The translations under genes were made by a program, and so were the position numbers. Under the pieces are notes generated by a model. That model saw only the letters and a program-made list of their open reading frames with translations, searched no databases and was not told the DNA's origin. Below are positions 47,160 through 56,825 of a stretch of DNA of 64,000 nucleotides, in pieces; position 1 is the first letter of the stretch; every line of letters begins with the position of its first letter. The DNA is from Paractinoplanes polyasparticus (GTDB taxonomy: Bacteria; Actinomycetota; Actinomycetes; Mycobacteriales; Micromonosporaceae): positions 744,001-808,000 of the forward strand of contig NZ_JAHWFK010000001.1 in the NCBI RefSeq assembly GCF_019710575.1, written 5' to 3'.

Positions 47160-47393
47160 ATGCACGTCGAGCACGACATCATTCAGGCCGCAGGGCAACT
47201 CATCACCGGAGCCATCAGCAACGGACTGCCCGCCGAGGATCAGGCGGAGTTCAGTGGACTCGACGACCACGGCCAGCGAATCCTCGAAGACCTCCTCGAC
47301 GAGCTCACCCCGATGGACCTGGCCGCCGCTCTGCTCGCCGCCGCGAACCGGATGGACGAGAGCGACTACGCCGACGAGGAGGTCGACGCCTGA
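47160..47393 (+). CDS. Acidic helical protein
   Basis: A protein of 77 residues, acidic and helical, starting after TAGGAG. It opens the last rightward run, controlled by the palindromes just upstream. No family is recognised. Confidence 0.6.
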   Translation: MHVEHDIIQAAGQLITGAISNGLPAEDQAEFSGLDDHGQRILEDLLDELTPMDLAAALLAAANRMDESDYADEEVDA

Positions 47394-47629
47394 TGTCCGA
47401 CGAGACGATCACCCTCGAAGCCGAGCGCACCTCTCGCACCACCATCACGGTCAACCGCGCCGAGTACGAGCAGGCCAAGGCCGACAACCGCGTGGATCAC
47501 CTGCTCGACGTCTACCTCAGTGACATGGACGGCGAGACCACGATCACCGAGCCCGACGGCACCATCTACGACCCGTCCGACGTGACCAGGACGTGGCGCA
47601 GCTACCTCGAAGGCGAGGCCCCCGTATGA
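47393..47629 (+). CDS. Hypothetical small protein
   Basis: A protein of 78 residues with strands at the start and an acidic, aromatic end. ATG shares a base with the previous stop. No family is recognised. Confidence 0.6.
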   Translation: MSDETITLEAERTSRTTITVNRAEYEQAKADNRVDHLLDVYLSDMDGETTITEPDGTIYDPSDVTRTWRSYLEGEAPV

Positions 47630-47823
47630 GCACCGAACAGACCTTCACCCCCGGCGACCGCGTCTACCACCGTCAGCTCAAGCGGTACGGCACGTTCATC
47701 GAGCCGTCGTGGACCAGCGGCGAAAGCATCGTTGACTTCGACGTCCCGGACGAGCCCGGCTACGAGGACTGCCTGCGGATCACCACCGCCCAGCCCGTGG
47801 CGGCCGATGAGGTGAACACCTGA
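47626..47823 (+). CDS. Small beta-barrel-like protein
   Basis: A protein of 65 residues with GDRVYHRQLKRYGTFI and VDFDVPDEPG, like a small SH3-type barrel, similar in style to the 21772 gene. Function unknown. Confidence 0.6.
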   Translation: MSTEQTFTPGDRVYHRQLKRYGTFIEPSWTSGESIVDFDVPDEPGYEDCLRITTAQPVAADEVNT

Positions 47824-48008
47824 TGGCCCGTACCGGATGGAACGAGGTCGACCCGTACGAGACGGTGGAGATCGCTGATGCGGGTGTCAGCGTCTACCAC
47901 GATGGCGACGAGGAGACGACCGTGTGGCTGCAGGCCGACGGAACGTTGAAGCTCGGCCACACCAGCGGGCAGTGGCAGATCAGGTTGCTGCGGGAGCCTG
48001 CCCAATGA
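47823..48008 (+). CDS. Hypothetical small protein
   Basis: A protein of 61 residues, beta-rich and acidic in the middle. ATG shares a base with the previous stop. No family is recognised. Confidence 0.6.
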   Translation: MARTGWNEVDPYETVEIADAGVSVYHDGDEETTVWLQADGTLKLGHTSGQWQIRLLREPAQ

Positions 48009-48190
48009 CAGACCTCGACTACAGGAAGCTCCACGACGACCTGATCGGGAAGCTGATGGCGAACATGCCGCAGGACTGGGACATCGACGCCTCACCGGAG
48101 GCGATCTGCGTCAGCTACGTCCGCGAGCTCGAACAGCGCCTGACAGCCGCCGGCGGTTCGCTCGAGCGCTGGCCCGGAGACGACCGATGA
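48005..48190 (+). CDS. Small helical protein
   Basis: A protein of 61 residues, two helices around a loop with DIDASPEAI. Coupled on both sides. No family is recognised. Confidence 0.55.
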   Translation: MTDLDYRKLHDDLIGKLMANMPQDWDIDASPEAICVSYVRELEQRLTAAGGSLERWPGDDR

Positions 48191-48513
48191 CGACGTACCG
48201 CACCGGGCGCCACTGGGGCGTCACCATAGTCCGCGAGGCTCCGCAGCCTACGGACGGCACGATCGACCTCTCCCGCGACCAGCTTGTCGCCGTCATCACC
48301 AACGGCGACACGGCGCTGGCCGAGCGGATCTGCGCACTGCTCAACGCCTCGGACGGGGCGCTCGCGCAGTGCGCCGAGGAGACCTGGTCGTGGGAGCACT
48401 TCAACCACGACCAGGCAGACGGCTACTGGATCACCTGTGACCTTCAGGGCGCTCACGACGAGCACAAGGACGAGAACACCGGGCTCACGTGGTGCACGCA
48501 GCCAGAGTCGTGA
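48187..48513 (+). CDS. Hypothetical protein
   Basis: A protein of 108 residues: beta-rich first third, a helical middle (LAERICALLNAS) and a His/Trp/Cys-rich end that may bind metal. No family is recognised. Confidence 0.65.
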   Translation: MTTYRTGRHWGVTIVREAPQPTDGTIDLSRDQLVAVITNGDTALAERICALLNASDGALAQCAEETWSWEHFNHDQADGYWITCDLQGAHDEHKDENTGLTWCTQPES

Positions 48514-48540
48514 CGCCGCAGCGGTGAGAGCATCAGATTC

Positions 48541-48792
48541 ATGAACCCCGAACTGCACCGCGCCCGCGCTGAGGAACTCACCGCCCAAGCTGACGAACTC
48601 CACCTGGCGATCGAGGAAGCCGGCGGCAACGTTGACGAGGTGGACTGGCGCCGCCTCGATGCGAAACTCCGCCTGGCCCGCCTGCGACTGGATCTGGCGC
48701 TGCAACCGCCACGGGAGGACCCGCCGAGACGGAAGCCGACTTCCCTGCCGCACGTCCCCACCAACGAGATCCTCGACTGGGACGGCAACTGA
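48541..48792 (+). CDS. Helical protein with Pro-rich tail
   Basis: A protein of 83 residues with a long charged helix (RARAEELTAQADELHLAIEEA), a second helix and a Pro/Arg-rich tail. No family is recognised. Confidence 0.6.
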   Translation: MNPELHRARAEELTAQADELHLAIEEAGGNVDEVDWRRLDAKLRLARLRLDLALQPPREDPPRRKPTSLPHVPTNEILDWDGN

Positions 48793-49158
48793 CCCAGTAC
48801 TCGTAGCTTCAACGAGTCAACCGGTGATCAGGACTCCGGTAGAAGTGCGATTTGTCTGAACATCCATACGGCCGGGTGGAAACCCGCGCGAAACACCCCG
48901 GGCGCTGCCACCCTGAACGGATGCCCCGATCCAGCTTGAACCGGCGGCAACACGGGGCCACGGACGACCGGTGCGGGTGACACCCCAAACCAGAAACCAT
49001 CCGACACCGTGGCGGACATTAACGAGTCAGGTCCCCGTCGAGACGCGGACTGGTCACCAACTTCGACCGAACGGATGACCAGGCGGCCGTAACTGGAACC
49101 CATCAAGACGTGTTTCCCCCAATGAGCAGCTATTCACTCACGTCAGGGGAGGCGCCAC
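48793..49158. other. 366-base gap without a gene
   Basis: No convincing coding frame on either strand. It probably holds the promoter of the gene at 49159 and could include an attachment or transfer site, but I see no clear signal. Confidence 0.4.
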
Positions 49159-49797
49159 GTGGACGACCCGGGAAGCAACACCGTCGAACTCAGCCCCCGC
49201 ACCCCACCCGCCGCACCCCCGGCAAACCATCCCGACGACAAAGAACGCCGGCTCCGGCGCTTCGGCACCCTCAGCCTCATCAGCGGCATCGCCATCGAAG
49301 TAGCCCTGATCATCGCAGCCCTCACAATGGCGGTGATCAGCGACAACAACGCCTACTCCAATCCGACAGCCGAACTGTTCGGGGTCCTCACCCACCTGGC
49401 GTTCGTGTCGCTGGCCGCCGGGTTCATCGCCATCGGCGGAGTGGAACGCCTCACCCGCCGGCACCGGGCCCAAACCGCCGACAACACCCGCGAACTCGCC
49501 GGCATCCGGCAAGCCAGCACCACTGTCGCTGACTTGGCCCGGGCCACCGAACGCAACCGGATCCTGCTCGAGCGGCTCGCCCTCGACAACGAGGAACGCT
49601 ACGGCGGCATCATGGCGTACGTGGCTGTGCTGCCCGGCCGGTTCAGTGAGCTCGCCGACAGCTACGTTGCCCTGGTTGACCGGCTGAAGGTCATCGAGGA
49701 AGCCGTGCAGCACATCCCTGACTACAGCAAGGGCGTCAAGGACGGTCTGCAGCTGCGCCGCGGCTACATCGACCCGGACTCCACCGACCCGGAATGA
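49159..49797 (+). CDS. Two-helix membrane protein with coiled coil
   Basis: A protein of 212 residues (GTG start after GGGGAGG). The first 35 residues are Pro-rich and basic; two membrane helices (about 40-60 and 75-95) are followed by a long helical cytoplasmic part (about 100-200) with coiled-coil character. It resembles in plan the membrane proteins at the left end of the window. Confidence 0.65.
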   Translation: MDDPGSNTVELSPRTPPAAPPANHPDDKERRLRRFGTLSLISGIAIEVALIIAALTMAVISDNNAYSNPTAELFGVLTHLAFVSLAAGFIAIGGVERLTRRHRAQTADNTRELAGIRQASTTVADLARATERNRILLERLALDNEERYGGIMAYVAVLPGRFSELADSYVALVDRLKVIEEAVQHIPDYSKGVKDGLQLRRGYIDPDSTDPE

Positions 49798-49810
49798 TCC
49801 ATACCATCGG

Positions 49811-49870
49811 CGGGCTAGAGGGCTAGCCCGCTAGCCCGGTAGTCCACTTTCGACCCGACCCTAGGGTCGG
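49811..49870. promoter_or_regulatory. Palindromic operators before the GntR gene
   Basis: GGGCTAG units and two GCTAGCCC units run through 49811-49835, and CCGACCCTAGGGTCGG (49855-49870) is a perfect 16-base palindrome ending 3 bases before the GTG. This is where a GntR protein would autoregulate. Confidence 0.7.
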
Positions 49871-49873
49871 TTT

Positions 49874-50284
49874 GTGATCAATCCGCGCAGAGAGGGTGCC
49901 GTGTACCGGCGCCTCGCCTCACACCTGCGCGACGACATCACCTCCGGCCGGATCCCGCCCGGCCACCTGCTGCCCTCCGAGACAACCCTGAGTCAAACTC
50001 ACGGGGTGAGCCGGTTGACCGCCCGCGCCGCAGTGAACCTGCTGCGGGCGGAAGGACTGGCTGAGCTCGTGAGGGGGCGAGGTGTCGTGGTGCGTGAGCC
50101 GAACGAGTACGAAGACCTAGTTCTGCCACCCGGCAGCTCTGTCATCGCCCGTGCCGCCACGGTTGACGAGTGCGACGAGTACGGGATGAGCACCGGCACG
50201 CCCGTGTTCTCGGTGACCGCCACAGACGGCACGGTCGAGGTGTTCCCGGCGGACCGGTGGCGACTAGTCTGGCCCTCGAGCTGA
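49874..50284 (+). CDS. GntR-family regulator at the element's right end
   Basis: A protein of 136 residues (GTG start): a GntR winged helix at about 8-75 (YRRLASHLRDDITSGRIPPGHLLPSE, then VSRLTARAAVNLL) and a short effector-like tail (75-136). Small GntR proteins such as KorSA hold conjugative elements of actinomycetes silent. The palindromes just ahead support autoregulation. Confidence 0.85.
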   Translation: MINPRREGAVYRRLASHLRDDITSGRIPPGHLLPSETTLSQTHGVSRLTARAAVNLLRAEGLAELVRGRGVVVREPNEYEDLVLPPGSSVIARAATVDECDEYGMSTGTPVFSVTATDGTVEVFPADRWRLVWPSS

Positions 50285-50392
50285 GTCCAGGTTCGACGGG
50301 TTGACGCATCCAAGCTGCATCCAACCATCGGGAAGCTTGCCGCTCGGCCAGACAAATCAGCAGCTCACAGCATCACAGTACGTTACTTCGCT
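50285..50392. other. Likely right boundary of the element
   Basis: An intergenic stretch between the GntR gene and the chromosomal-looking peptidase gene, with two GCATCCAA units. Gene style changes here from tiny coupled genes to ordinary chromosomal genes. No tRNA remnant or long repeat that would fix an attachment site is visible. Confidence 0.4.
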
Positions 50393-51982
50393 TTAGATGT
50401 CGTACATCTGGGGCACCAGGTCCGAGATGTCGCGGCCCGCCTCGAGCATGACGTTGGCCAGGCCGCGCTTGGGCTGGTGCATGTCGATCAGGTACGTGCC
50501 GGCGGCGTACCGCTTGCCGTTCAGCGTGAAGCCCCGCAACGCCCGCTTCACCCGCACGTCGTGGTCGACCAGAAGGTCCACGAGGCGGGCCGCGGCCGGG
50601 GTGCCGGCCGGAACGACGTACGCCCGGGGGAAGGTCGTCGAATAGCGGTCCTCGGGCCCGAAGCCGGGAACGAAACCGTCGGGGATGACCGGCGACGGCG
50701 CGCCGGCCCAGCCCCGCCGGAACTGCTCGATCTGGCCGGCCAGCAGCGAGGCACGGTGGGTGTCGGCGTACGACAGGGTGGCCGAGATCGTCGCGTCGAC
50801 CACCTCGGTGTTGATGGCGGAGCGTCGCTGCAGCTCGGCGACCGGCAACGACGTGTAGTCGCCGCGGTTCACGCGCAGCGGGATCTCGACGGTGTGTCCG
50901 ATCGCGCCGTGATACATCGCGTACATCGGGGTGAAGATCGGGGGCCAGTCGTCCCAGTCGCCGGGGGCGTAGTCGCGGAACGGGATGTCGACGCTCCGGG
51001 TCTCCGCGTGGCCGAGCCGCTGGACCGCGGCCTCCATGCCGAGCGCGTTCGGCAGGGCGTGCTTGATGTACAGGTCGTACTCGTAGTTCTGCCCGTGTGG
51101 CGGCGTCGCCGGCTCGATCAGCGTCGTGCCGGTGTAGCCGTGCTCGTCCAGCATCACCAGCGGTTGCGTCGCGAGCAGCACGTCCCGCACGGCCCGCGAC
51201 TCGGGCTGCGAGCTCGTCGCGTGATCCCGGTTGATGTCGAAGCCGGCGCCGTTGGCGCGGGTGCCGGCGATCCGCCCGTCGGGGTTGTTGGTGACGGTCA
51301 CGTACAGCCGCGTACGACGGAGGAAAGCGGCCGTGGCGGGGTCGGTCGCCGTGGCGAGACGCTCGATGACGCGCAGCGCCCCGTCGGTGCCCTCCCACTC
51401 GTCACCGTGGATGTTCCCGTTGATCCAGACCGGCGTCTTGTACTCGCGCGCCAGCCTCTTGTCCCGGGCCGCCGCGCGCGGGTCGTCCTCGATCAGCTCC
51501 CGCCAGCGGTCCTGCCGGGCGGCTTCGGCGGCCGTCTCGGGCGCGGTCACCGTGGCCAGGTAGAGGTCGCGGCCCAGCGCCGAGTGCCCGACCACTTCGG
51601 CCGACACCCGCTTCGAGGCCGCCTGCAGCGCATTCAGCTTGGGCGCGATCCCGTGGTACGGGACGAGGCCCAGCTTGATCGACCGGTCCTCCGCGTTCAC
51701 CGGCGGCAGTGGCAGCCGGTGTTGCCGCGGATAGCCCTGCCTCGACGGCTTCCACCGCGTGGTCGCCGATGCCGACGTCGACAGAAGAGATGTCGTCGGC
51801 TCCGCGAGGGCGGCGACCTCGTTCCGCTCAGGACCGTTGCCGAAGTCGCGGGTCGAGGGAGCTTCGGCCGCGGAAGCCACGGACGAGGGAACGACGATCA
51901 GTCCGGCGGTGAGCAGCGCTGCGCAGAGTCGAGCCAGGTCCACAGTGCTCAGCCTCACCCATGCCGAGGCGGCGCCGCTCAT
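50393..51982 (-). CDS. Secreted M14-family zinc carboxypeptidase
   Basis: A protein of 529 residues with a signal peptide (hydrophobic stretch about 17-38 ending ASA), a short linker and an M14 peptidase domain from about 95. Zinc ligands HxxE appear in GNIHGDEWEG (His192, Glu195), with NPDGR near 234 and a DEHG segment. It should remove C-terminal residues from peptides outside the cell. The C-terminal 100 residues form an extra domain. It is the first chromosomal-looking gene after the element. Confidence 0.88.
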   Translation of the reverse strand: MSGAASAWVRLSTVDLARLCAALLTAGLIVVPSSVASAAEAPSTRDFGNGPERNEVAALAEPTTSLLSTSASATTRWKPSRQGYPRQHRLPLPPVNAEDRSIKLGLVPYHGIAPKLNALQAASKRVSAEVVGHSALGRDLYLATVTAPETAAEAARQDRWRELIEDDPRAAARDKRLAREYKTPVWINGNIHGDEWEGTDGALRVIERLATATDPATAAFLRRTRLYVTVTNNPDGRIAGTRANGAGFDINRDHATSSQPESRAVRDVLLATQPLVMLDEHGYTGTTLIEPATPPHGQNYEYDLYIKHALPNALGMEAAVQRLGHAETRSVDIPFRDYAPGDWDDWPPIFTPMYAMYHGAIGHTVEIPLRVNRGDYTSLPVAELQRRSAINTEVVDATISATLSYADTHRASLLAGQIEQFRRGWAGAPSPVIPDGFVPGFGPEDRYSTTFPRAYVVPAGTPAAARLVDLLVDHDVRVKRALRGFTLNGKRYAAGTYLIDMHQPKRGLANVMLEAGRDISDLVPQMYDI

Positions 51983-52021
51983 ACCGTTCAGGTCATATCG
52001 CGACGCCGCCGAGCGGGTGGA

Positions 52022-52840
52022 TCAGAAGGCGGCGAGCACCGAGCCCTGGTACTTGTCGTCGATGAACTTCTTGACCTCGGCCGAGTGCAGCAGCTTCTCG
52101 AGCTTGACGACCCGCGCGTCGGTCTCCTCGCCCGTGCGGACGACGAGCAGGTTCGCGTACGGGTTGTCCGCGCCCTTCTCCAGCGCCAGCGAGTCGGTGG
52201 CCGGCTTGAGGCCGGTCTCGATCGCGTAGTTGCCGTTGATCACCGAGATCGCCGTGTCCTCGAGGCTGCGCGGCAGCTGGGCCGCCTCGAGCGCCTTGAA
52301 CTCCAGGTTCTTCGGGTTGGCGGTGATGTCCTTCTCGGTGGCCTTGACGCCCACGCCGTCCTTGAGGGTCAGCAGGCCGTTGGCGGCGAGCAGGTTGAGC
52401 GCGCGGCCCGAGTTCGACGGGTCGTTCGGAATGCCCACCACGCCACCGGCCGGCACGTCCGCGATGTTCTTCACGTTCTTGGAGTAGACGCCGAGCGGCT
52501 CGATGTGCACCGGCTTGAGGGCGGTGAACTTGTAGCCCTTGGCCGCGACCTCCTCCTCCAGGTACGGGACGTGCTGGAAGTAGTTGGCGTCGAGCTGCTT
52601 CTCCTGCAGCGCCACGTTGGGCTGGATGTAGTCGTTGAACTCGACGATGTCGAGCTTCAGCCCTTCGGCCGACGCGAGGTTGTCGGAGATGTACTTGAGG
52701 ATCTCGCCGTGCGGGACCGGGCTGACCCCGACCTTGAGGGTGTCATCGCTCGCGGACCCCTCGTCGGAGGAAGAGCCGCAGGCGGCCAGCCCCAGCAGGA
52801 GCGTCGCGGAGGTGAGGACGGCAGCAAGGGTGCGGCGCAT
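52022..52840 (-). CDS. metQ: Methionine-binding lipoprotein of the MetNIQ importer
   Basis: A protein of 272 residues with a lipoprotein signal peptide (lipobox LAACG near 18-22) and the NlpA/MetQ fold (KVGVSPVPHGEILKY, then VEFNDYIQPNVAL, then IPNDPSN). It captures methionine outside the membrane for MetI/MetN. Third gene of the leftward metNIQ operon, after a short repeat-filled gap. Confidence 0.93.
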   Translation of the reverse strand: MRRTLAAVLTSATLLLGLAACGSSSDEGSASDDTLKVGVSPVPHGEILKYISDNLASAEGLKLDIVEFNDYIQPNVALQEKQLDANYFQHVPYLEEEVAAKGYKFTALKPVHIEPLGVYSKNVKNIADVPAGGVVGIPNDPSNSGRALNLLAANGLLTLKDGVGVKATEKDITANPKNLEFKALEAAQLPRSLEDTAISVINGNYAIETGLKPATDSLALEKGADNPYANLLVVRTGEETDARVVKLEKLLHSAEVKKFIDDKYQGSVLAAF

Positions 52841-52860
52841 TCTCTTTCAACAACCTCTCT

Positions 52861-52972
52861 TCTATCGGTGGGACAGCCGGTCTTCTATCGGTGGGACAGC
52901 CGGTCTTCTGTCGGTGGGACAGCCGGGTTCTCGATCGGTGGGAGAGGCGGGTTCTATCGGTGGGACAGGCGG
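52861..52972. repeat. 23-bp tandem repeat across the end of metI
   Basis: Five copies of TCTATCGGTGGGACAGCCGG-like units start at 52861, 52884, 52907, about 52930 and 52953, an exact 23-base period. The last unit encodes the final residues and stop of metI. The other units fill the gap to metQ, so the repeats arose by copying the 3' end of metI. Confidence 0.8.
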
Positions 52973-53606
52973 CGGACGAGGAGGTCGCCCGCCATCTGGA
53001 CGAGTTGCACGAAGACGATGAGCACGACGACGGTCGCCACCATCACCTGCGTGTCGAAGCGCTGGTAGCCGTACCGGATGGCGAGGTCGCCGAGCCCGCC
53101 GCCGCCGACCACGCCGGCCATGGCGGAGTAGCCGACCAGCGCGATCACGGTGATCGTCAGGCCGGCGACGAGCCCGGGCCGGGCCTCGCGCAGCAGCACC
53201 TTGCCGACGATCTGCCGGCGGGTGGCGCCCATCGCGGTGGCCGCGGCGACGACGTCGGGCGGCACCTCGCGCAGGGCGGCCTCGACTATGCGCGCGAAGA
53301 ACGGGATGGCGCCGATGGTCAGCGGCACGATCGCGGCGTCGGTGCCGATCGTCGTGCCGACCACGGCCCGGGTGAACGGGATGACCGCGACCAGCAGGAT
53401 GATGAACGGCAGCGAGCGGGCGACGTTCACGACGAACCCGAGGACGGACGACACCGCGGGCGCGGAGAGCATGCCGCCGGGCGCGGTGAGCACGAGCAGG
53501 ATGCCCAGCAGCAGCCCACCGACCGCGGTGAGGACGGTGGAGACGAACACCATCCAGGCGGTCTCCTGCAGACCGACCGCGAGCAGCTCGGTCAGTTCGG
53601 AGGTGG

Positions 53607-53610
<4 letters not shown>
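52954..53610 (-). CDS. metI: Methionine ABC transporter permease
   Basis: A protein of 218 residues with five membrane helices (about 18-50, 58-80, 86-105, 145-165 and 180-205) and the permease EAA-type loop around VPPDVVAAATAMGATRRQIV. It forms the channel of the MetNIQ importer. It overlaps metN by 4 bases. Confidence 0.93.
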
Positions 53611-54680
<1,070 letters not shown>

Positions 54681-54718
54681 GTAGCACCCTGGTATGCGTG
54701 GTTGACGACCCGGCAAAA

Positions 54719-54735
54719 CCTACAAGTCCCATAGG
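54719..54735. promoter_or_regulatory. Near-palindrome before metN
   Basis: CCTACAAGTCCCATAGG has inverted CCTA/TAGG ends. It lies in the metN promoter region and may be an operator for a sulfur or methionine regulator. No SAM riboswitch fold was recognised in the leader. Confidence 0.45.
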
Positions 54736-54790
54736 CTTCTAGACATCGACACGCTAGCGCGCCACCCCGCCGGAAGGCCAACCGCTGTAA

Positions 54791-55273
54791 CGACCATCAC
54801 GGCGAACGTCCCTGACCGGCCACGGTCCTGTCTACCCCGGCGAAACGGACCCGCCCACGGATACCCACAGTGAGCTTGACCGCATCGCCGAGTTATCCAC
54901 AGGCACGCTCCGCGAGCGCCGCGAGCCGGCGGGAATCGGCCTCCGCATCCCCGAGCGCGGCGGCGCCGGCGTGGGCGGGCGAATCCCGGACCTTGTGGTC
55001 TGGTCCAGGCCCCAGAGCAATGAAGTCTGGCTACCCACCGGTGATGTCCTCCTGGTCGTGGAGATCATCTCGCCGGAGTCCGAGGGCATCGACACCGTAA
55101 CCAAGCGAAGCGAGTACGCCGCCGCCGGCATTCCGCAGTACTGGACCGTTGACCGGGACGCGGCGCAGACCGTGACGATCCACATGCTCGTCGAGGGGCA
55201 CTACGCAGTGCGCGCCACGATGCCTCTCACCTGGACGCTCGACACCACCCCGTCGGAACACGAGCTCAGCTGA
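54791..55273 (+). pseudogene. Truncated Uma2-family endonuclease
   Basis: The frame is open from 54791 to the stop at 55273. It contains the Uma2 core (RIPDLVVW, then VLLVVEIISPESEGIDTVTKRSEYAAAGIPQYW), but the N-terminal helical third with its conserved acidic residue is missing or eroded, and no good start is found before GTG 54971. It is probably a decayed gene. Confidence 0.7.
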
Positions 55274-55384
55274 CGAATTGCGCGAGCCCGCCTGCGATTG
55301 CTTGCCGCCGGCTCATAGCCGGGCCACGCCGCCGCCCAGCCCCAGCCGCGAGACAGATCCTGGCCGCACACAAGACGCGAGAGC

Positions 55385-56401
55385 TCACCCCAGGGCGAGG
55401 GCGGCGGCGTGGTCGCGTAGTTCGGTGTGGCGGAAGTCGTAGAGGCGGCCCTCGCGGCGGAGGAGGCCCGCCTCGTGCAGGGCACGCAAGAAACGGCCGG
55501 GCCGCGGGCCGACGTCGGTGACGCGCAGGCGGCGGGCCAGGATGGCGGTGCGGTGGCGGGGCCAGCGGCCGTTCAGGGCGCCCGCTATCTCGAGGTCGAG
55601 CAGCACCTTGCGGGCGCCCGGCAGGCCGGAACGGGCCAGGCAGGTGATCAGGTCGGAGGGCCACATCAGGCCGCGGCGCAGGGCCTGGACGGCCAGGGCC
55701 AGGTCGAGCGGGCGGCACAGCAGCACGCCCAGCGGGCCGTACGGGTCGCTGCGCACGGCCTGGGCCAGGCGGTCGAAACCGGCGATGGCGCCCGCGATGT
55801 TCGGCTGCTCCAGGCGGCCCAGCGCGTCCAGATAGTCGGCGACCGCGGCCGGACCGGCCGGATCGATGCCGATGTGCTGCGCGCCCTCGAGGCGCAGCGG
55901 GTCGTCGAGGGCGGCGTCGCCGGTCAGCAGCATCACCGGGGCGTCGCGGCCGAAGAGGTGGCAGACCTCCTCCACGGCCCAGCGACGCATCCGGGCCGGC
56001 ATCTCGTCGAGCCCGTCCAGGACGAAGAGGTGCCCGCCGCCGTTCACCAGGTCCGCCACCGGTGTGCGCCGCAGGTCGGGGTAGGCGCGGGCGAGGCGGC
56101 GGCCCAGGAAGCCGGGCAGGTCGTCCGGCTGCCGGCGTGAGCTCATCGAGAACAGCAGCGGCACGACCGGGGCTCCGCGTTCGGCCAGGCCCTGCGCGGC
56201 CAGGGCGGCGAACGTCGACTTGCCGCTGCCGGGCGCGCCGTAGACGACGGCCCGCCAGGTTCCGTGCAGGGCGAGGAGATTCGCAGCCTTCCGGGCGTAC
56301 TCGGAAGTCGTCCACAATGCCTCGGCGAAGCACAGCTGCTGTTCGAGTGGCTCGCCCGGGCGCAGCAGACGCAGGGCCGGCGGGAGGTACGGCGCGCTCA
56401 C
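55385..56401 (-). CDS. NACHT-type STAND NTPase
   Basis: A protein of 338 residues (GTG start overlapping the upstream stop by 4 bases). Walker A GAPGSGKS at 55-62 and Walker B HLFVLDGLDEM near 118-128 are of NACHT type, followed by a helical C-terminal part that would form the lid. There is no obvious sensor repeat domain, so it is short for a STAND protein. It pairs with the small gene at 56398 and faces an AfsR-like gene. Confidence 0.8.
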   Translation of the reverse strand: MSAPYLPPALRLLRPGEPLEQQLCFAEALWTTSEYARKAANLLALHGTWRAVVYGAPGSGKSTFAALAAQGLAERGAPVVPLLFSMSSRRQPDDLPGFLGRRLARAYPDLRRTPVADLVNGGGHLFVLDGLDEMPARMRRWAVEEVCHLFGRDAPVMLLTGDAALDDPLRLEGAQHIGIDPAGPAAVADYLDALGRLEQPNIAGAIAGFDRLAQAVRSDPYGPLGVLLCRPLDLALAVQALRRGLMWPSDLITCLARSGLPGARKVLLDLEIAGALNGRWPRHRTAILARRLRVTDVGPRPGRFLRALHEAGLLRREGRLYDFRHTELRDHAAALALG

Positions 56402-56775
56402 GGCGAGACGTCCATGGACAGGTCGACCGCGCCCAGCAACACGCCCACCACCCCGTGGCACCGCGCCGCGAGGAGCCGCCCGCCGACCGTACGGTTGCGG
56501 GCGTCGTTGAGAACAGCCTGGAGCCGGGCCACCTGCGTGCCGTGGCGGCGCAGCACGCTTCCGGAGAGCGAACTGAGGTCGAGCGGGCCCGCGAACGAGC
56601 GTCTGGCGCCGCCCGCCGCGGACCCCAGCTCGGCCGCGCGCACCAGCCCGGCGCCCGAGGCCACCACGACCGCCGGCAGGTCGAGCCGCTCGACCGCGAG
56701 CCGCACGGTGGCCACCAGATCCTCGTCCTGGTCGACCCGCACGAAGATCCGGCTGCCGTCGCTCTCGATGTCCAT
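56398..56775 (-). CDS. Small protein partnered with the NACHT NTPase
   Basis: A protein of 125 residues, first half beta-rich with the acidic segment VRVDQDEDLVATVRLAVERLD, second half Ala/Arg-rich helices. Coupled to the NACHT gene and divergent from the AfsR-like gene 50 bases away. No family is recognised; it may be the sensor or effector part of the NACHT system. Confidence 0.65.
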   Translation of the reverse strand: MDIESDGSRIFVRVDQDEDLVATVRLAVERLDLPAVVVASGAGLVRAAELGSAAGGARRSFAGPLDLSSLSGSVLRRHGTQVARLQAVLNDARNRTVGGRLLAARCHGVVGVLLGAVDLSMDVSP

Positions 56776-56825
56776 GTCGAGACATTGACTGCGGTAACGG
56801 GGAATTCGGCGGGGAACATGAGGAC

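Noticed and set aside
50477..53068. An 863-residue open frame on the plus strand
   Set aside because: Shadow of the M14 peptidase and metQ genes on the other strand, with low-complexity Val/Arg/Gly composition.
54681..54790. A SAM riboswitch before metN
   Set aside because: None of the conserved cores of SAM riboswitch classes could be recognised on the minus strand; only a short near-palindrome is seen.
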